Of a stretch of DNA of 64,000 bases, positions 26,065 through 36,823 are shown in pieces. This DNA comes from Methanosphaera sp. ISO3-F5 (GTDB lineage: Archaea > Methanobacteriota > Methanobacteria > Methanobacteriales > Methanobacteriaceae): NCBI RefSeq assembly GCF_034480035.2, contig NZ_CP118753.2, positions 1,645,426 through 1,709,425 of the forward strand, given 5' to 3'. Numbering within the stretch: the stretch's first letter is position 1; the number at the start of each line of letters is the position of its first letter. The position numbers and the translations under genes are program-made. The notes under the pieces are model-generated. The model saw nothing but the letters and a program-made list of their open reading frames with translations. It did no database searches and had not been told where the DNA came from.

Positions 26065-29000
26065 ATGAAAACCATAAGTAAATTCTTGTTATTTACACTA
26101 GTTTTACTCTTGGTTGGTTTGGGAACAGTTACAGCCGCAAACAACATGTCAGACATGACAAGCAATGTAAAAAATGTTCCTAATGACAGTATTACATCTG
26201 ATGTGATAAAAGACACATCAAATAATGTAATCAAAGATACCACTACAAAAAGTAGTGAGGAAACAATTAGCCATAATAAAACTATTGAAAAAAATAATGA
26301 GCTAAAAAGCAACACAAAAACTGCTCGTACAACAACAGTTACAAGCAGCACATACAACCAATATTTTAACACTAAATCTACAACAAGTTTAATCGCATCA
26401 GGAGACACAATAAATCTAAAAGGAACATTTAACAACGTAGATTTCACACTCGATAAATCAATTACACTAACAAGCTCTGATAAAAGTGCAAAACTATACA
26501 ATTGTACAGTAATTGTTCCAAAAACAGGTAGTGGATCAAAAATAACATACCTAACAATCAACAACAGTGCAGAAGAAACATCAGGTATAATACTCAATGA
26601 TTCAAGTAATCTAATCATAGAAAACAATATTGTAGAAGTAAGCGGACTAAACTCATACGGACTAGCAGCAAACGTAAATAAAAGTACAATAAGATTCAAT
26701 TCATTCGAAACGCATAAACTTGATGCAAACACCGAACGAACACACACAGCAGTAGTGCTAAGCTGCTCCTACTACAATACATTCGCAAACAACACAGTAA
26801 AAAGTGACGGAGCAAACTGCATATACCTAAGCGCATACCAGGCAGTAGGAATTAAAGGAGGACCATCCTACTACAACAACATAACAGGAAACAAGGTACA
26901 AGGAGCAAACACAGGATGGAGTTACACAATACAAATATTCGGAACAAATAACAGAGTAATAGAAAACACAGTCAGTGGAGGATACCGTGGAATATCCACA
27001 GAAAGCGCAGACAACACAATAAACAATAATGACGTAAACGCATACAATGTAGGAATATACGCAGCAGACAACTGTAACGTACAAAACAATAATATCCACG
27101 TAACAGACCTTGCAACAGGTATTACAGTAGGTGGAGAAAACGTTAAAATAATTGGAAACACAATACAAACAGCTGATGGAAGAGCCATTGAAATACAAGC
27201 AAACAATGCCGCAATAACAGATAACACAATAACCTCAACAGAAAATGTGGGAATACACTCAAAAGGAGCATACAGTGGAGTAAACATCATCCATAACACA
27301 ATCACAACCAAAAGAGAAGGAATCCTCTTCGAAAAACAATCAAACACCAAAAAAGTAAACAACATACTAGTAGACAGAAACACAATAACATCAGAAGCAG
27401 AATATGCAATAAACTTCCTCGACGCAGGAGCAAAAACATCAGCAGATGTAAACGTAACAGTTTCAAGCTCAAACGTGCTCACATCAAGCAAAGGAAAAGG
27501 ATTAACCTACGCATACCTTAAACCATCAAACGCAGGACAAGGCACAAACACCGACACCAACCAGGTAATCACAATAACACCAGAAAACTACTCAACATAC
27601 TTCACAGATGAAACAAGCAACTCCAACATAAAACAAAACGCAACAATATACTTATCAGGAACATTTAACAACATTAAATTCTCATTTAACAAAAAAGTAC
27701 ACATCAACGGTAAAAGTGCAACAATAAACAATGGACTAATCACACTAACAGGCGAAGCACACGAATCAACAATAACTGATGTAACAATAAACAACAACAA
27801 TAAGCAAGGAACAGTTCATGCAATAGAATTGTTTGAAGTAAACAATTGTAAAATAACAAACTCCAAAATAACAAACTATGCAACACAGGAAAGTCTGGGA
27901 ATATTCCTATTCGGAGCAAATGGTAACACCATAACATCTAACACAATAACAACCACTGGTGACTACCTGAACAATGCAATACTAGCATACGCTTCAGATT
28001 CTAATACAATCAACAATAACAGGATAACAATCACTCAAAGTAACATACCACGAGGATATGATAACTACGTTATGTTCAACGAAAAAATAGGATCCATACA
28101 AGAAGTACTTCACAACCATGGAATAATACTTCTTTACTCATCAAACAACATCATAGACAAAAACACAGTAACAGGAACATCACAATTCAAATCATACACA
28201 GCACCATCCAAGGACTGTCAAAACAGCATAGTAGGAATAGACATCTACTTCGAATCAAACAAAAACAAAGTAACAGGCAACACAATAAACATTAACAGTT
28301 ACTCACCATTCGTTTATGGAATGGGAGTTCTCGGAGCATCATGGGGAAAATCAATAACATCCTCAAACTCAACAGACAACATATTTGAAAACAATGACGT
28401 AACACTAAAAGGAGGCTACTTTGCAACAGGATTCATAGCAGGAAGAAACAGTGCAAACACACAAATAAAATCAAACACATTCAAAATAGATGTTACAAAA
28501 GACTCCACAAGCAGGGGAGACTACGTCTATGGTATAACACTAGAAAACAGTACAAAATCAACGATTAACTCAAACACAATCACAAGCACAGGATCAGCAT
28601 TATATAATATAGAACTATTCGATTCAGGAAACAACATAATAACCAATAATAAAATCACAGGAACTGGTACACACCCATGTGCAATAGCAGGATACAGAAC
28701 ATCAAACAACAACATAGAAGGAAACATACTAACACTAAGAAAAGTAAACTATGGAGCAACAAGCTCAGCAAAACACTCTGATGCAATACCATACACAGAT
28801 GAAGGCATAACCTTAACCTCAACAAGCACTAACAATATAATAACAAAAAACACAATAAACACTAATGCAACATCAACAATAAAACTTGGAAGCGAAACAT
28901 CAAACAATAAAATCATTGAAAATTCATTACTTGCAAAAGGCACAGCAGGTGACAAAACAGTTAATAATCAGGCATCAAACACAGTATCTAATAACTTCAT

Positions 29001-30747
29001 ACACTTTGTTAACGCAACAGTCAACCCATTAAGTGCAAAAATTGGTGACACAATAACCATAACAGCAAATATCAAATCAACTACAACAGACACTAAAAAT
29101 TTAACCGCAAAATTCCAGTTAGGAACAAACAATATAGGATCATCAAAAATAAGTAATGGTAAAGCAACACTCAAATATCAAATATCAAACCTTTACAGGC
29201 CAACAACATATCAGATTAAGGTAACAGTAAGTGGTAACAACTTCCAGAATGCAACAGCTACAGAAAAAGCAACATTCACTAAAGAACCAGAAAAAGTAAC
29301 GGTTAAAGTTGCAAAAGTACTTAAAACAATAGGATCTAAGGCACAATTAACAGCAAACATAACAACAAGCAATGGTGGAAAAATAAGTGCAGGACAAGCA
29401 ATATTCTACCTGGACAACAAGAAGTTAAGCACTGTGAACGTGACACTAGGAAAAGCAAGCTACACTTATCCTATTAGCAGTAATAGTAAAAGTGGTGTTC
29501 ACACAATAAAAGTACAATACCTTGGAACAAATGACTATAAAACAGCACAAGCAACAAACGTATTGGGAATACAAACTAAGACTAGTATCACACTAGCATC
29601 CCACACAGCAAAGATAGGACAAGCAGTTAACATTAAAGCAACAATAAAAACAGGAACAAGTAAAGTATCAACAGGTAAAGCACTAATTTATATAGGAAAT
29701 AAGAAAATAGCAACAGCAACAATTAAAAACGGAGTTATTAACTATAAATATACAGTTCCAACCACTTATAACAAGACAACCTACAACCTTAAAATAGTCT
29801 ACAATGGAAACAACACTCAGTCACAGGCAACTAAAACATCAAAAATTAAAATGAACGGTATCACACCAGTATTTAATTATTCAACAACAAGCGTAACTGT
29901 AGGAAAAACAGCATCATTAGTGCTTAAAGTAAGCAATGGCAAAACAGGCAAAAACTTGTATAATGCACAAAATGGTAGTGTAACAGTAAAACTTAATGGT
30001 AAAACACTTAAGGATAAGAATGGTAAAGCAATCACTGGTAATGTTAAAAAGGGTAAGTTAACCCTTAAATTCACTGCACCTGAACAGTTAAGTGGAAAAC
30101 AGAATATTACATTCACATATAAAGGAAACAATAAATTTGCAGCTCTTACCAAAACATACAAAAATGGATTAAACATTAAGAAAATAACCACTAAATTAAC
30201 CATTACAAAGATAAAGGCAACAAAGTATGGTAACAAGGTAGTGGTCACTGGAAAAGCTACAGATGCAACTGGTAAAGTACTTAAAAATGTTAATGTTAAA
30301 GTAAAAATTAACAAGAAAACTGTTACGGTAAAAACAAATGCTAAAGGAGTGTACAAGTATACTGCAACAACAAATGCTGTTGGAACAAACACTGTCCTGG
30401 TCACTTATGCTGGTAACAAGAAGTATGCCGCAAAAAGTGTTAAAACAACGTTCAAGGTTTCTAAGCAAAATGTTAAAATATCAATTAAGAAGATTGCTAA
30501 TGCTAAGATTAACAAGACTGCAACAATTAGTGGAACATTGAAGGATGCTAACGGCAAAGTGTTAAAGAATACTAATATTAAAATAAAGATAAACACTAAG
30601 ACAGTTACGGTTAAAACTAACAGTAAAGGAGCATATGCTTATAAGTATAAGGTAACTGTTGCTGGTAAACATAATGTTTCTGTCATGTTTGCAGGTAACA
30701 AGTTGTATACTGCTAAAACATTGAAAACATCCTTTAAAGCAGCTTAG
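26065..30747 (+). CDS. adhesin-like protein, double beta-helix plus six Ig-like repeats
   Basis: A 1560-residue exported protein with an AGGTGA ribosome binding site and signal peptide MKTISKFLLFTLVLLLVGLG. Two parallel beta-helix domains (about 100-480 and 510-960) each begin with a similar unit: YNQYFNTKSTTSL then GDTINLKGTFNNVDFTLDK, and YSTYFTDETSNSN then ATIYLSGTFNNIKFSFNK. This suggests internal duplication. Six Ig-like domains follow, the last two of the ITGKATDATGKVLKNVNVKV type, ending in FKAA. No C-terminal membrane helix. It lies between the two membrane-anchored proteins on the same strand, but T-rich spacers on both sides suggest its own promoter. Confidence 0.85.
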   Translation: MKTISKFLLFTLVLLLVGLGTVTAANNMSDMTSNVKNVPNDSITSDVIKDTSNNVIKDTTTKSSEETISHNKTIEKNNELKSNTKTARTTTVTSSTYNQYFNTKSTTSLIASGDTINLKGTFNNVDFTLDKSITLTSSDKSAKLYNCTVIVPKTGSGSKITYLTINNSAEETSGIILNDSSNLIIENNIVEVSGLNSYGLAANVNKSTIRFNSFETHKLDANTERTHTAVVLSCSYYNTFANNTVKSDGANCIYLSAYQAVGIKGGPSYYNNITGNKVQGANTGWSYTIQIFGTNNRVIENTVSGGYRGISTESADNTINNNDVNAYNVGIYAADNCNVQNNNIHVTDLATGITVGGENVKIIGNTIQTADGRAIEIQANNAAITDNTITSTENVGIHSKGAYSGVNIIHNTITTKREGILFEKQSNTKKVNNILVDRNTITSEAEYAINFLDAGAKTSADVNVTVSSSNVLTSSKGKGLTYAYLKPSNAGQGTNTDTNQVITITPENYSTYFTDETSNSNIKQNATIYLSGTFNNIKFSFNKKVHINGKSATINNGLITLTGEAHESTITDVTINNNNKQGTVHAIELFEVNNCKITNSKITNYATQESLGIFLFGANGNTITSNTITTTGDYLNNAILAYASDSNTINNNRITITQSNIPRGYDNYVMFNEKIGSIQEVLHNHGIILLYSSNNIIDKNTVTGTSQFKSYTAPSKDCQNSIVGIDIYFESNKNKVTGNTININSYSPFVYGMGVLGASWGKSITSSNSTDNIFENNDVTLKGGYFATGFIAGRNSANTQIKSNTFKIDVTKDSTSRGDYVYGITLENSTKSTINSNTITSTGSALYNIELFDSGNNIITNNKITGTGTHPCAIAGYRTSNNNIEGNILTLRKVNYGATSSAKHSDAIPYTDEGITLTSTSTNNIITKNTINTNATSTIKLGSETSNNKIIENSLLAKGTAGDKTVNNQASNTVSNNFIHFVNATVNPLSAKIGDTITITANIKSTTTDTKNLTAKFQLGTNNIGSSKISNGKATLKYQISNLYRPTTYQIKVTVSGNNFQNATATEKATFTKEPEKVTVKVAKVLKTIGSKAQLTANITTSNGGKISAGQAIFYLDNKKLSTVNVTLGKASYTYPISSNSKSGVHTIKVQYLGTNDYKTAQATNVLGIQTKTSITLASHTAKIGQAVNIKATIKTGTSKVSTGKALIYIGNKKIATATIKNGVINYKYTVPTTYNKTTYNLKIVYNGNNTQSQATKTSKIKMNGITPVFNYSTTSVTVGKTASLVLKVSNGKTGKNLYNAQNGSVTVKLNGKTLKDKNGKAITGNVKKGKLTLKFTAPEQLSGKQNITFTYKGNNKFAALTKTYKNGLNIKKITTKLTITKIKATKYGNKVVVTGKATDATGKVLKNVNVKVKINKKTVTVKTNAKGVYKYTATTNAVGTNTVLVTYAGNKKYAAKSVKTTFKVSKQNVKISIKKIANAKINKTATISGTLKDANGKVLKNTNIKIKINTKTVTVKTNSKGAYAYKYKVTVAGKHNVSVMFAGNKLYTAKTLKTSFKAA

Positions 30748-31009
30748 TAATTTGTAGAAAATGGTTATTTTTTAATCATTGTCTTTATTTTCTTTTTTTT
30801 CATAATATTAATTCCATTTTAAATTACTTTTTATTCAAATTATTATTATAAATCTTTTTTTAAAAATCAATCAAATTTTCATTATCTAAATTAAATTAAG
30901 CATAACTATATTATTCTTAAACAACTAAATATTAACCAGTGTATTTGTTCATAAAATATTGAATCAATCACACAAAACATTTAACTAATCAATAAAGGAG
31001 TTTCCTATA

Positions 31010-34000
31010 GTGAATAAAAAAATTATTTCATTATGTATGATACTCTTTATTTTGATAATCTGTACAACTGTAAATGCAAAAGACATAACCAACAGCACGA
31101 ATACAACAATAACCAGTAACAAAATTGATAATTCAAATATAGAACAAATAGAACCAACAATTAAAACGGACACAAACAAAAACACAAACCTTACCAAGAA
31201 CACGTTAAATAAGCAAGAACAGTTGACACAGTCAACAACTAACAAAAAGAACATAATTAAGCAAACCAATAAGAAGCTTAATATTAAAACAGACACAATC
31301 CAAGAAGTCACAAACCTCAACATCACAGGAATAGTGACAACAGCATATGACAAAGAAAACAACACATATGCTGCAGATGAAGAAGAAGGATACACAGTCC
31401 AAGGAGCTAAAATAACATTATATGATAACACTGGAAAAGTACTTAAAACTACTTTATCAGATACAGAAGGAAAATATCAGTTCACAAACCTCACAAACGG
31501 AACATACACCGTAGAATTCAAATACGGCACATATGAAGTAACAAAGGAACAGATAAACCTAAGAACAAGATCACTAAAAGCTAACCATATCTTCGTCCCA
31601 GACATACTAATCATAGCATTCTCTGGAGACAACAACGGAAATGGACAAGCAGAAAAAATAAAATACCTAAAACAAATGAGTGACAGAGTTCTCTTCCTGG
31701 AAAGTTATGAATTAAACAATTCATACGACAAATCCGGACAATGGATGATAAACTTTGCAAACTTCATACTAGTAGACATGTACTCCATAGGAAACGGTTT
31801 CGGAATAGATGTAGACCTGGTAGCTGATTCACCAGCATCACATAACAACAAAATAGCATACTGTTTTGGACTATTTGATGACTCCATACTACAAGGTACA
31901 TTAGGACGATGGGGATGGCTAGGAACAAACCCACACTCCGTACAAAACACTTATGTAGGTTCATACTGGCAGGCACTGTCCGAGACAAACTCCACGACAA
32001 TAAAAACCAATATGAAAAACTTACTAGAATACATAAGATACCTACTGGGAGAAACAAAAGTAGACCCAACACAAAACGGTAGAGGACCATTACTTCTTTC
32101 AAACTCATGGGGTTTATACTATCCTGGATACACAGGCAATGTAAAACTACCAAGCTCAAACCTGATAAAAACATGGATTGAAACAAATCCAGGATACAAT
32201 GCAGACGGAGCAGGTAGTTTAAACTGGATGATAGAAAATTATTCCCAATGGAATATAGAAAACAATAATCCAGCAAAAATATTAAGAAACTTTGAAGATT
32301 GGTACACAGCTAATAAAAAATTAAAAAGTTCTTTTATCATAATATCTACCTACTATGAAGGTGGAGCAGTAGTTGATGCATTAATAAAAGAATATGAAAA
32401 ACAAGGCAGAGCAGTATTCAGTCTCTACAAAACCACATCCGAAGATCCTGATATGACAGCATTACTTGAAATTGCTGGAAACAAATCAGTTCTAAAACGG
32501 GGTGTTTCAGCAGTAAGTTACATGTACTGGTGGACAACAGGTTATGCTCAGAGAGGTGGAAACTACACTATAAATGCTTATAAAAACTTGAACGTATCAT
32601 TAATCGATGCATTAAAAGATATAAGTAAATTCAGTTACGAAAGTGAATACGGTCCACAAAATGAATGGACAGCCGCAGTAACAATGCCTGAACTTGAAGG
32701 AGTTTTCGGTGCAATACCAGTATCCTATGTTAATGACAACAAGGAAACAGTAATAATTCCTGAAGGAGTTGCAAAACATGTGCAGATAACCAATGGATGG
32801 GCAAAACTTAGGGATTTAAACAATTCAGATAAGAAAATATCCATCCTCGTGTATGGTTATCCTCCTGGAAAGGCAAACATCGGGGCATCATACCTCGACG
32901 TGTTCCAGAGTATACATGATTTACTTGGAAAGTTATATGACGAAGGATACAACATAGGCATGAACAAAAGTGAAATTCCAACAACAGATGAGATAAATGC
33001 CATAATATCCGATTTTGGTAACAAGGGATTATGGGCAGAAGGATTACTTGATGAATATGTAATCAAAAACTATGATGAACTAACCAATAACGGACAACTA
33101 GTGGCAAAGGCAACATATAACAAGTGGTACAAAGCACTTCCAAAACAATTACAACAAGATTTAACAGATTATTGGGGTGCACAATTAGGTAATGGTTCAA
33201 TGATTTACCGCGAAAAAGTAGCAGTAAACATTAAAGACCTGAAAAGCTGGTTAAACAATTTAACCGGAAACTATAAAGACCAATTTGAACATTACTGGGA
33301 TATCAATACAAGAAAGATTGTAATATCCAAGAACTCAAAAACAATGGTCTTAAATAAAACCAATTTCTACTTGTGGCTATATGATTTACCTGCAAACCTC
33401 CAGAAAGTATTTAGTAAACATGGCGGTTCAGGATTATTAAACGAAACACCATACAAGAATCAGGGTTACTTCCTCATTCCCGGAAAACGTTTCGGTAACA
33501 TTTTCCTAAGCGTACAGCCAGTAAGAGGTTGGGAATCACAGATTGATTTCCACAATTCCTACCTGCCACCACCACAACAGTACGTGGCATATTACAAGTA
33601 TCTTAGTCAGATATTTAAAACAAACGCTATAATACACATGGGAACTCACGGAACATTAGAATGGTTACCTGGAAGAAATCTTGGATTACAATCATCAGAT
33701 TGGCCGTTCCAATTAATTGATACTCCAATCATATACCCATATATTGTATCAAACCCTGGAGAAGGAATGGTAGCTAAGGAAAGAAGTTTTGCACAAGTTA
33801 TAACACACATAACACCAATAACTTCAGTTTCCTCATTATATGGAGATTATGCGGAACTTAAGGATGCAATATCCAAGTATGATTCAAACAAGAATACAGG
33901 TGTAACAGAAAACCTTGAATACTACAAGGAGTATATTCTAAACATAACACAAAGCTTAGGATATGATGAACCAGACTATGTGACTGTCCAAAAATATGTT

Positions 34001-36718
34001 GATGATTACCTCATAGCAGTAAACAATAACAATAATAAAAGTATTAACAAAGCTAGATCAGCATTAATACAAAAAGCTACTATACTAAATTTCAACAAAC
34101 CAGCAGCAGGTAAATTTGATGCATGGCTAAAAAAACTACAAAAATATCTTAGCAGTGAAGAAGCCTTCGAAGAATGGCTGGCAATAATCCATGCAAACCT
34201 CGAAGCACTCGAAACTGATAAAATCAATTCAGGTATGCATACACTTGGAAGAATCTGGAACGATTCAGAGATGATAACAGGAGTATCCTCCATCGTATCA
34301 TCAAGAACAGATGTGCTTAATAATATAATGAACATAATATATCCAGAAATAACACAAAGTTATTATGATAAGATTAAGCAGAGATCCTTCAATTCACAAA
34401 AAGAAATTATCCAGGGAGTACTAACTTCAATGGTAACAAACATTGTGGAAGGAGAAAGTGTTAAAAGTGTAGCAGAAAGCTATGGTGTATTCAATGAATC
34501 AGCACCATTATATGAGGACCTGCTATTTATTGAGGAAACAATAAATGATATTCTCAATAACCATGAATGGGAATCCATCCTATCAGCCCTAAGTGGAGGA
34601 TACGTGGAACCAGCATTATCTGCAGACCCATTATACTCGGATGTTCTTCCAACAGGTGGAGCAATGTACACTAGTGATTCAACAAAAATACCTAGTAAAA
34701 GTGCATGGCAATCAGCAAAAAATTCAGTCGACCAAGTATTAATAAAATACATGGTAGACCTTGGTGAAGAATCATATCCTGAACTAGTCGGAGAAGTAAT
34801 CTGGGGTACTGAAATTCTACGTACAGAAGGAATAAGTATAGCACAATTCCTATACCTACTCGGAGTACAGCCAACCTGGGATAAGACAGGTACGGTAACA
34901 GGAATAGAAGTAATACCACTAGAAAACTTAACACTAACAATCGATGGAACAGTATATAACAGGCCAAGAATTGACGTATTTGCAACAATGGTATGTAATA
35001 ATCCTGACTGGATATCATTACTCACTGACTCAGTAAGCCTAGTTAATTCACTAAAGGAATCAGTTAAAGATAATTATGTTAAAAAACATTACAAGGAATC
35101 AGGTTCATTAGAAAGATTATTTGGTTTGCCTGGAGCAATACTTGAAGGAACTGGAGTAGCAGACCTGTTAAATAATGCAGGTACAAAGCTCAGCGAGGCA
35201 GATGGTATATCAACAGAACTGGCAAGCGTATACGAATCAAGGATAGGTCACTCATGGAATGTGGATGACAGTGGTAACATAGTAGTGAAAGATGATGGAA
35301 AATCATTCTCATACCTGCTTGAACACATGGACCTAATAATCCAGGACCTTGACAGTACATGGAGATACCTTGACTCAGACGATTATCTTGACTGGTTTGG
35401 TGGACTTTTAAATGCAGCAAACGTACATGGAAACATAGTTAACACTGTTCTATTAGATATTCGTGATAAAAATAATGTAGTTACAAGCACATTAGGTGAA
35501 GAAGTAAAAAAAGAGACAAGAACAACAATACTAAACCCTCAATGGTTAAATGATATTACAACTGAAGTTGGTGGATGGAACCAAATGTCAATGAACTTTG
35601 AAAACTTGATGAAAACCATGCTAACAACACAGGAGTACAAAGAAAACCAGGCAGGAAAAGCAGTTCTTGACACAAGCACAGGAAACAATGCAGGTATTAT
35701 TGGAGACGGTTTACTAGGAGAACTAGCAGAATTAGTCACATACAGTGATTACTTCACAATAGACGCTCAATATAAATCATACTCATTCCAATCAATGGCT
35801 GGATGGCTACTTACAAGTGACATGGCAGGCTTCTGGAAAACAGAAAATGTAGCACTTAGAAAAGACATGCTGCAGAAGTATGTTGACAATGCAAACCGTT
35901 ACGGAGTAGCATGTTGTCACCACACATGTGGAAACATTAACTTCCACGAATGGATCATAAAAACAGGTTCATCACTGGGAGTTAAAGGATTATCAGAGTA
36001 CTCAGAAATATATGCATCAGCAACCAAAAATCCCGATGCAATATATGCAGACCCTTCAAACCCGGATGCAACAATCAGTACTGATGGTTCAGCAAATGGT
36101 GTTGTAGATGTAAGTGAAGGTATAAGTGAATACTTGAATGATGGGGCAACCAGTGAAGCAAATGCAATGGCAATGGCCGCAGCAGGAGCAACTGGTCTAT
36201 CAGACACATCAAACAATAACGGTAATTCAATGACAATGGCAAAAGTAAACAATGGTGGAAAAGGTTCCGGTAACTCTGGAAACAGTCAAGGTTCTAGTGA
36301 TGTTGGAACAAACACAGGAACAGGTAACGGTACAGATAATGCAGCAGAAGGTGGAGGATCAGGTAATGGTGAAGGTTCAGGTAATGGACAGCCAGTACAG
36401 GATGCAACTACTGATGCAAACTCACAGGTAAGCCAGAACGGTACTGACACATCATCTGATGCAGGTGATAACAGTCAATCAGAATCACAAACTGCTACTG
36501 AAGTAACAGTTAATGATGTAAGTAGTAATCAAGGTTCAAGTGCTGGTGGAGAATCAGGTGATAGTGCCGGTGCAGCCTCAGTATATGAACTTGTTAAGAA
36601 GAGTGTTGGAAAACCACCATCACCTCAATCTGAGATAGCCTTTGGTTACTTGATGTTCATTGTTGTAATACTTGTAATATTCTTTGTCGGATTTACAAAG
36701 CCTAATATAAAACGATAA
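31010..36718 (+). CDS. exported, membrane-anchored CobN-like chelatase subunit
   Basis: A 1902-residue protein from GTG 31010 (AAAGGAG nine bases upstream). Signal peptide about 1-24; Asn/Thr linker; a beta-sandwich domain about 100-185 (GAKITLYDNTGKVLKTTLSDTEG, carboxypeptidase-regulatory-like); then a full CobN/BchH-type region to about 1690. CobN hallmarks: VYGYPPGKANIGAS (614-627), HMGTHGTLEWLPG (876-888), SNPGEGMVAKERS, DVLPTGGAMYTSD, and GVIWGTEILRT-like VIWGTEILRTEG with NRPRIDVFA. A Cys/His cluster CCHHTCGN lies at 1635-1642. A Gly/Ser/Asn spacer and a C-terminal membrane helix (FGYLMFIVVILVIFFVGF) fix it outside the cell. CobN normally inserts cobalt in the cytosol using ATP with CobST; no such partners are visible here, so surface tetrapyrrole or metal handling is more likely. 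Confidence 0.88.
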   Translation: MNKKIISLCMILFILIICTTVNAKDITNSTNTTITSNKIDNSNIEQIEPTIKTDTNKNTNLTKNTLNKQEQLTQSTTNKKNIIKQTNKKLNIKTDTIQEVTNLNITGIVTTAYDKENNTYAADEEEGYTVQGAKITLYDNTGKVLKTTLSDTEGKYQFTNLTNGTYTVEFKYGTYEVTKEQINLRTRSLKANHIFVPDILIIAFSGDNNGNGQAEKIKYLKQMSDRVLFLESYELNNSYDKSGQWMINFANFILVDMYSIGNGFGIDVDLVADSPASHNNKIAYCFGLFDDSILQGTLGRWGWLGTNPHSVQNTYVGSYWQALSETNSTTIKTNMKNLLEYIRYLLGETKVDPTQNGRGPLLLSNSWGLYYPGYTGNVKLPSSNLIKTWIETNPGYNADGAGSLNWMIENYSQWNIENNNPAKILRNFEDWYTANKKLKSSFIIISTYYEGGAVVDALIKEYEKQGRAVFSLYKTTSEDPDMTALLEIAGNKSVLKRGVSAVSYMYWWTTGYAQRGGNYTINAYKNLNVSLIDALKDISKFSYESEYGPQNEWTAAVTMPELEGVFGAIPVSYVNDNKETVIIPEGVAKHVQITNGWAKLRDLNNSDKKISILVYGYPPGKANIGASYLDVFQSIHDLLGKLYDEGYNIGMNKSEIPTTDEINAIISDFGNKGLWAEGLLDEYVIKNYDELTNNGQLVAKATYNKWYKALPKQLQQDLTDYWGAQLGNGSMIYREKVAVNIKDLKSWLNNLTGNYKDQFEHYWDINTRKIVISKNSKTMVLNKTNFYLWLYDLPANLQKVFSKHGGSGLLNETPYKNQGYFLIPGKRFGNIFLSVQPVRGWESQIDFHNSYLPPPQQYVAYYKYLSQIFKTNAIIHMGTHGTLEWLPGRNLGLQSSDWPFQLIDTPIIYPYIVSNPGEGMVAKERSFAQVITHITPITSVSSLYGDYAELKDAISKYDSNKNTGVTENLEYYKEYILNITQSLGYDEPDYVTVQKYVDDYLIAVNNNNNKSINKARSALIQKATILNFNKPAAGKFDAWLKKLQKYLSSEEAFEEWLAIIHANLEALETDKINSGMHTLGRIWNDSEMITGVSSIVSSRTDVLNNIMNIIYPEITQSYYDKIKQRSFNSQKEIIQGVLTSMVTNIVEGESVKSVAESYGVFNESAPLYEDLLFIEETINDILNNHEWESILSALSGGYVEPALSADPLYSDVLPTGGAMYTSDSTKIPSKSAWQSAKNSVDQVLIKYMVDLGEESYPELVGEVIWGTEILRTEGISIAQFLYLLGVQPTWDKTGTVTGIEVIPLENLTLTIDGTVYNRPRIDVFATMVCNNPDWISLLTDSVSLVNSLKESVKDNYVKKHYKESGSLERLFGLPGAILEGTGVADLLNNAGTKLSEADGISTELASVYESRIGHSWNVDDSGNIVVKDDGKSFSYLLEHMDLIIQDLDSTWRYLDSDDYLDWFGGLLNAANVHGNIVNTVLLDIRDKNNVVTSTLGEEVKKETRTTILNPQWLNDITTEVGGWNQMSMNFENLMKTMLTTQEYKENQAGKAVLDTSTGNNAGIIGDGLLGELAELVTYSDYFTIDAQYKSYSFQSMAGWLLTSDMAGFWKTENVALRKDMLQKYVDNANRYGVACCHHTCGNINFHEWIIKTGSSLGVKGLSEYSEIYASATKNPDAIYADPSNPDATISTDGSANGVVDVSEGISEYLNDGATSEANAMAMAAAGATGLSDTSNNNGNSMTMAKVNNGGKGSGNSGNSQGSSDVGTNTGTGNGTDNAAEGGGSGNGEGSGNGQPVQDATTDANSQVSQNGTDTSSDAGDNSQSESQTATEVTVNDVSSNQGSSAGGESGDSAGAASVYELVKKSVGKPPSPQSEIAFGYLMFIVVILVIFFVGFTKPNIKR

Positions 36719-36823
36719 ATCTAAAGTATCATACAATTAATTAAATACCCCCCATTTAACTTTTATTTTTTATTCTTTTTTGGTTAAAAACTTATCTTAA
36801 TACAAAATAAAGGTGAAAACAAA

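Noticed and set aside
31010-36718. Standard cytosolic cobaltochelatase CobN for B12 synthesis
   Set aside because: Signal peptide, added surface-type domain and C-terminal membrane anchor argue against a cytosolic enzyme, and no cobS/cobT-like genes are in the window.
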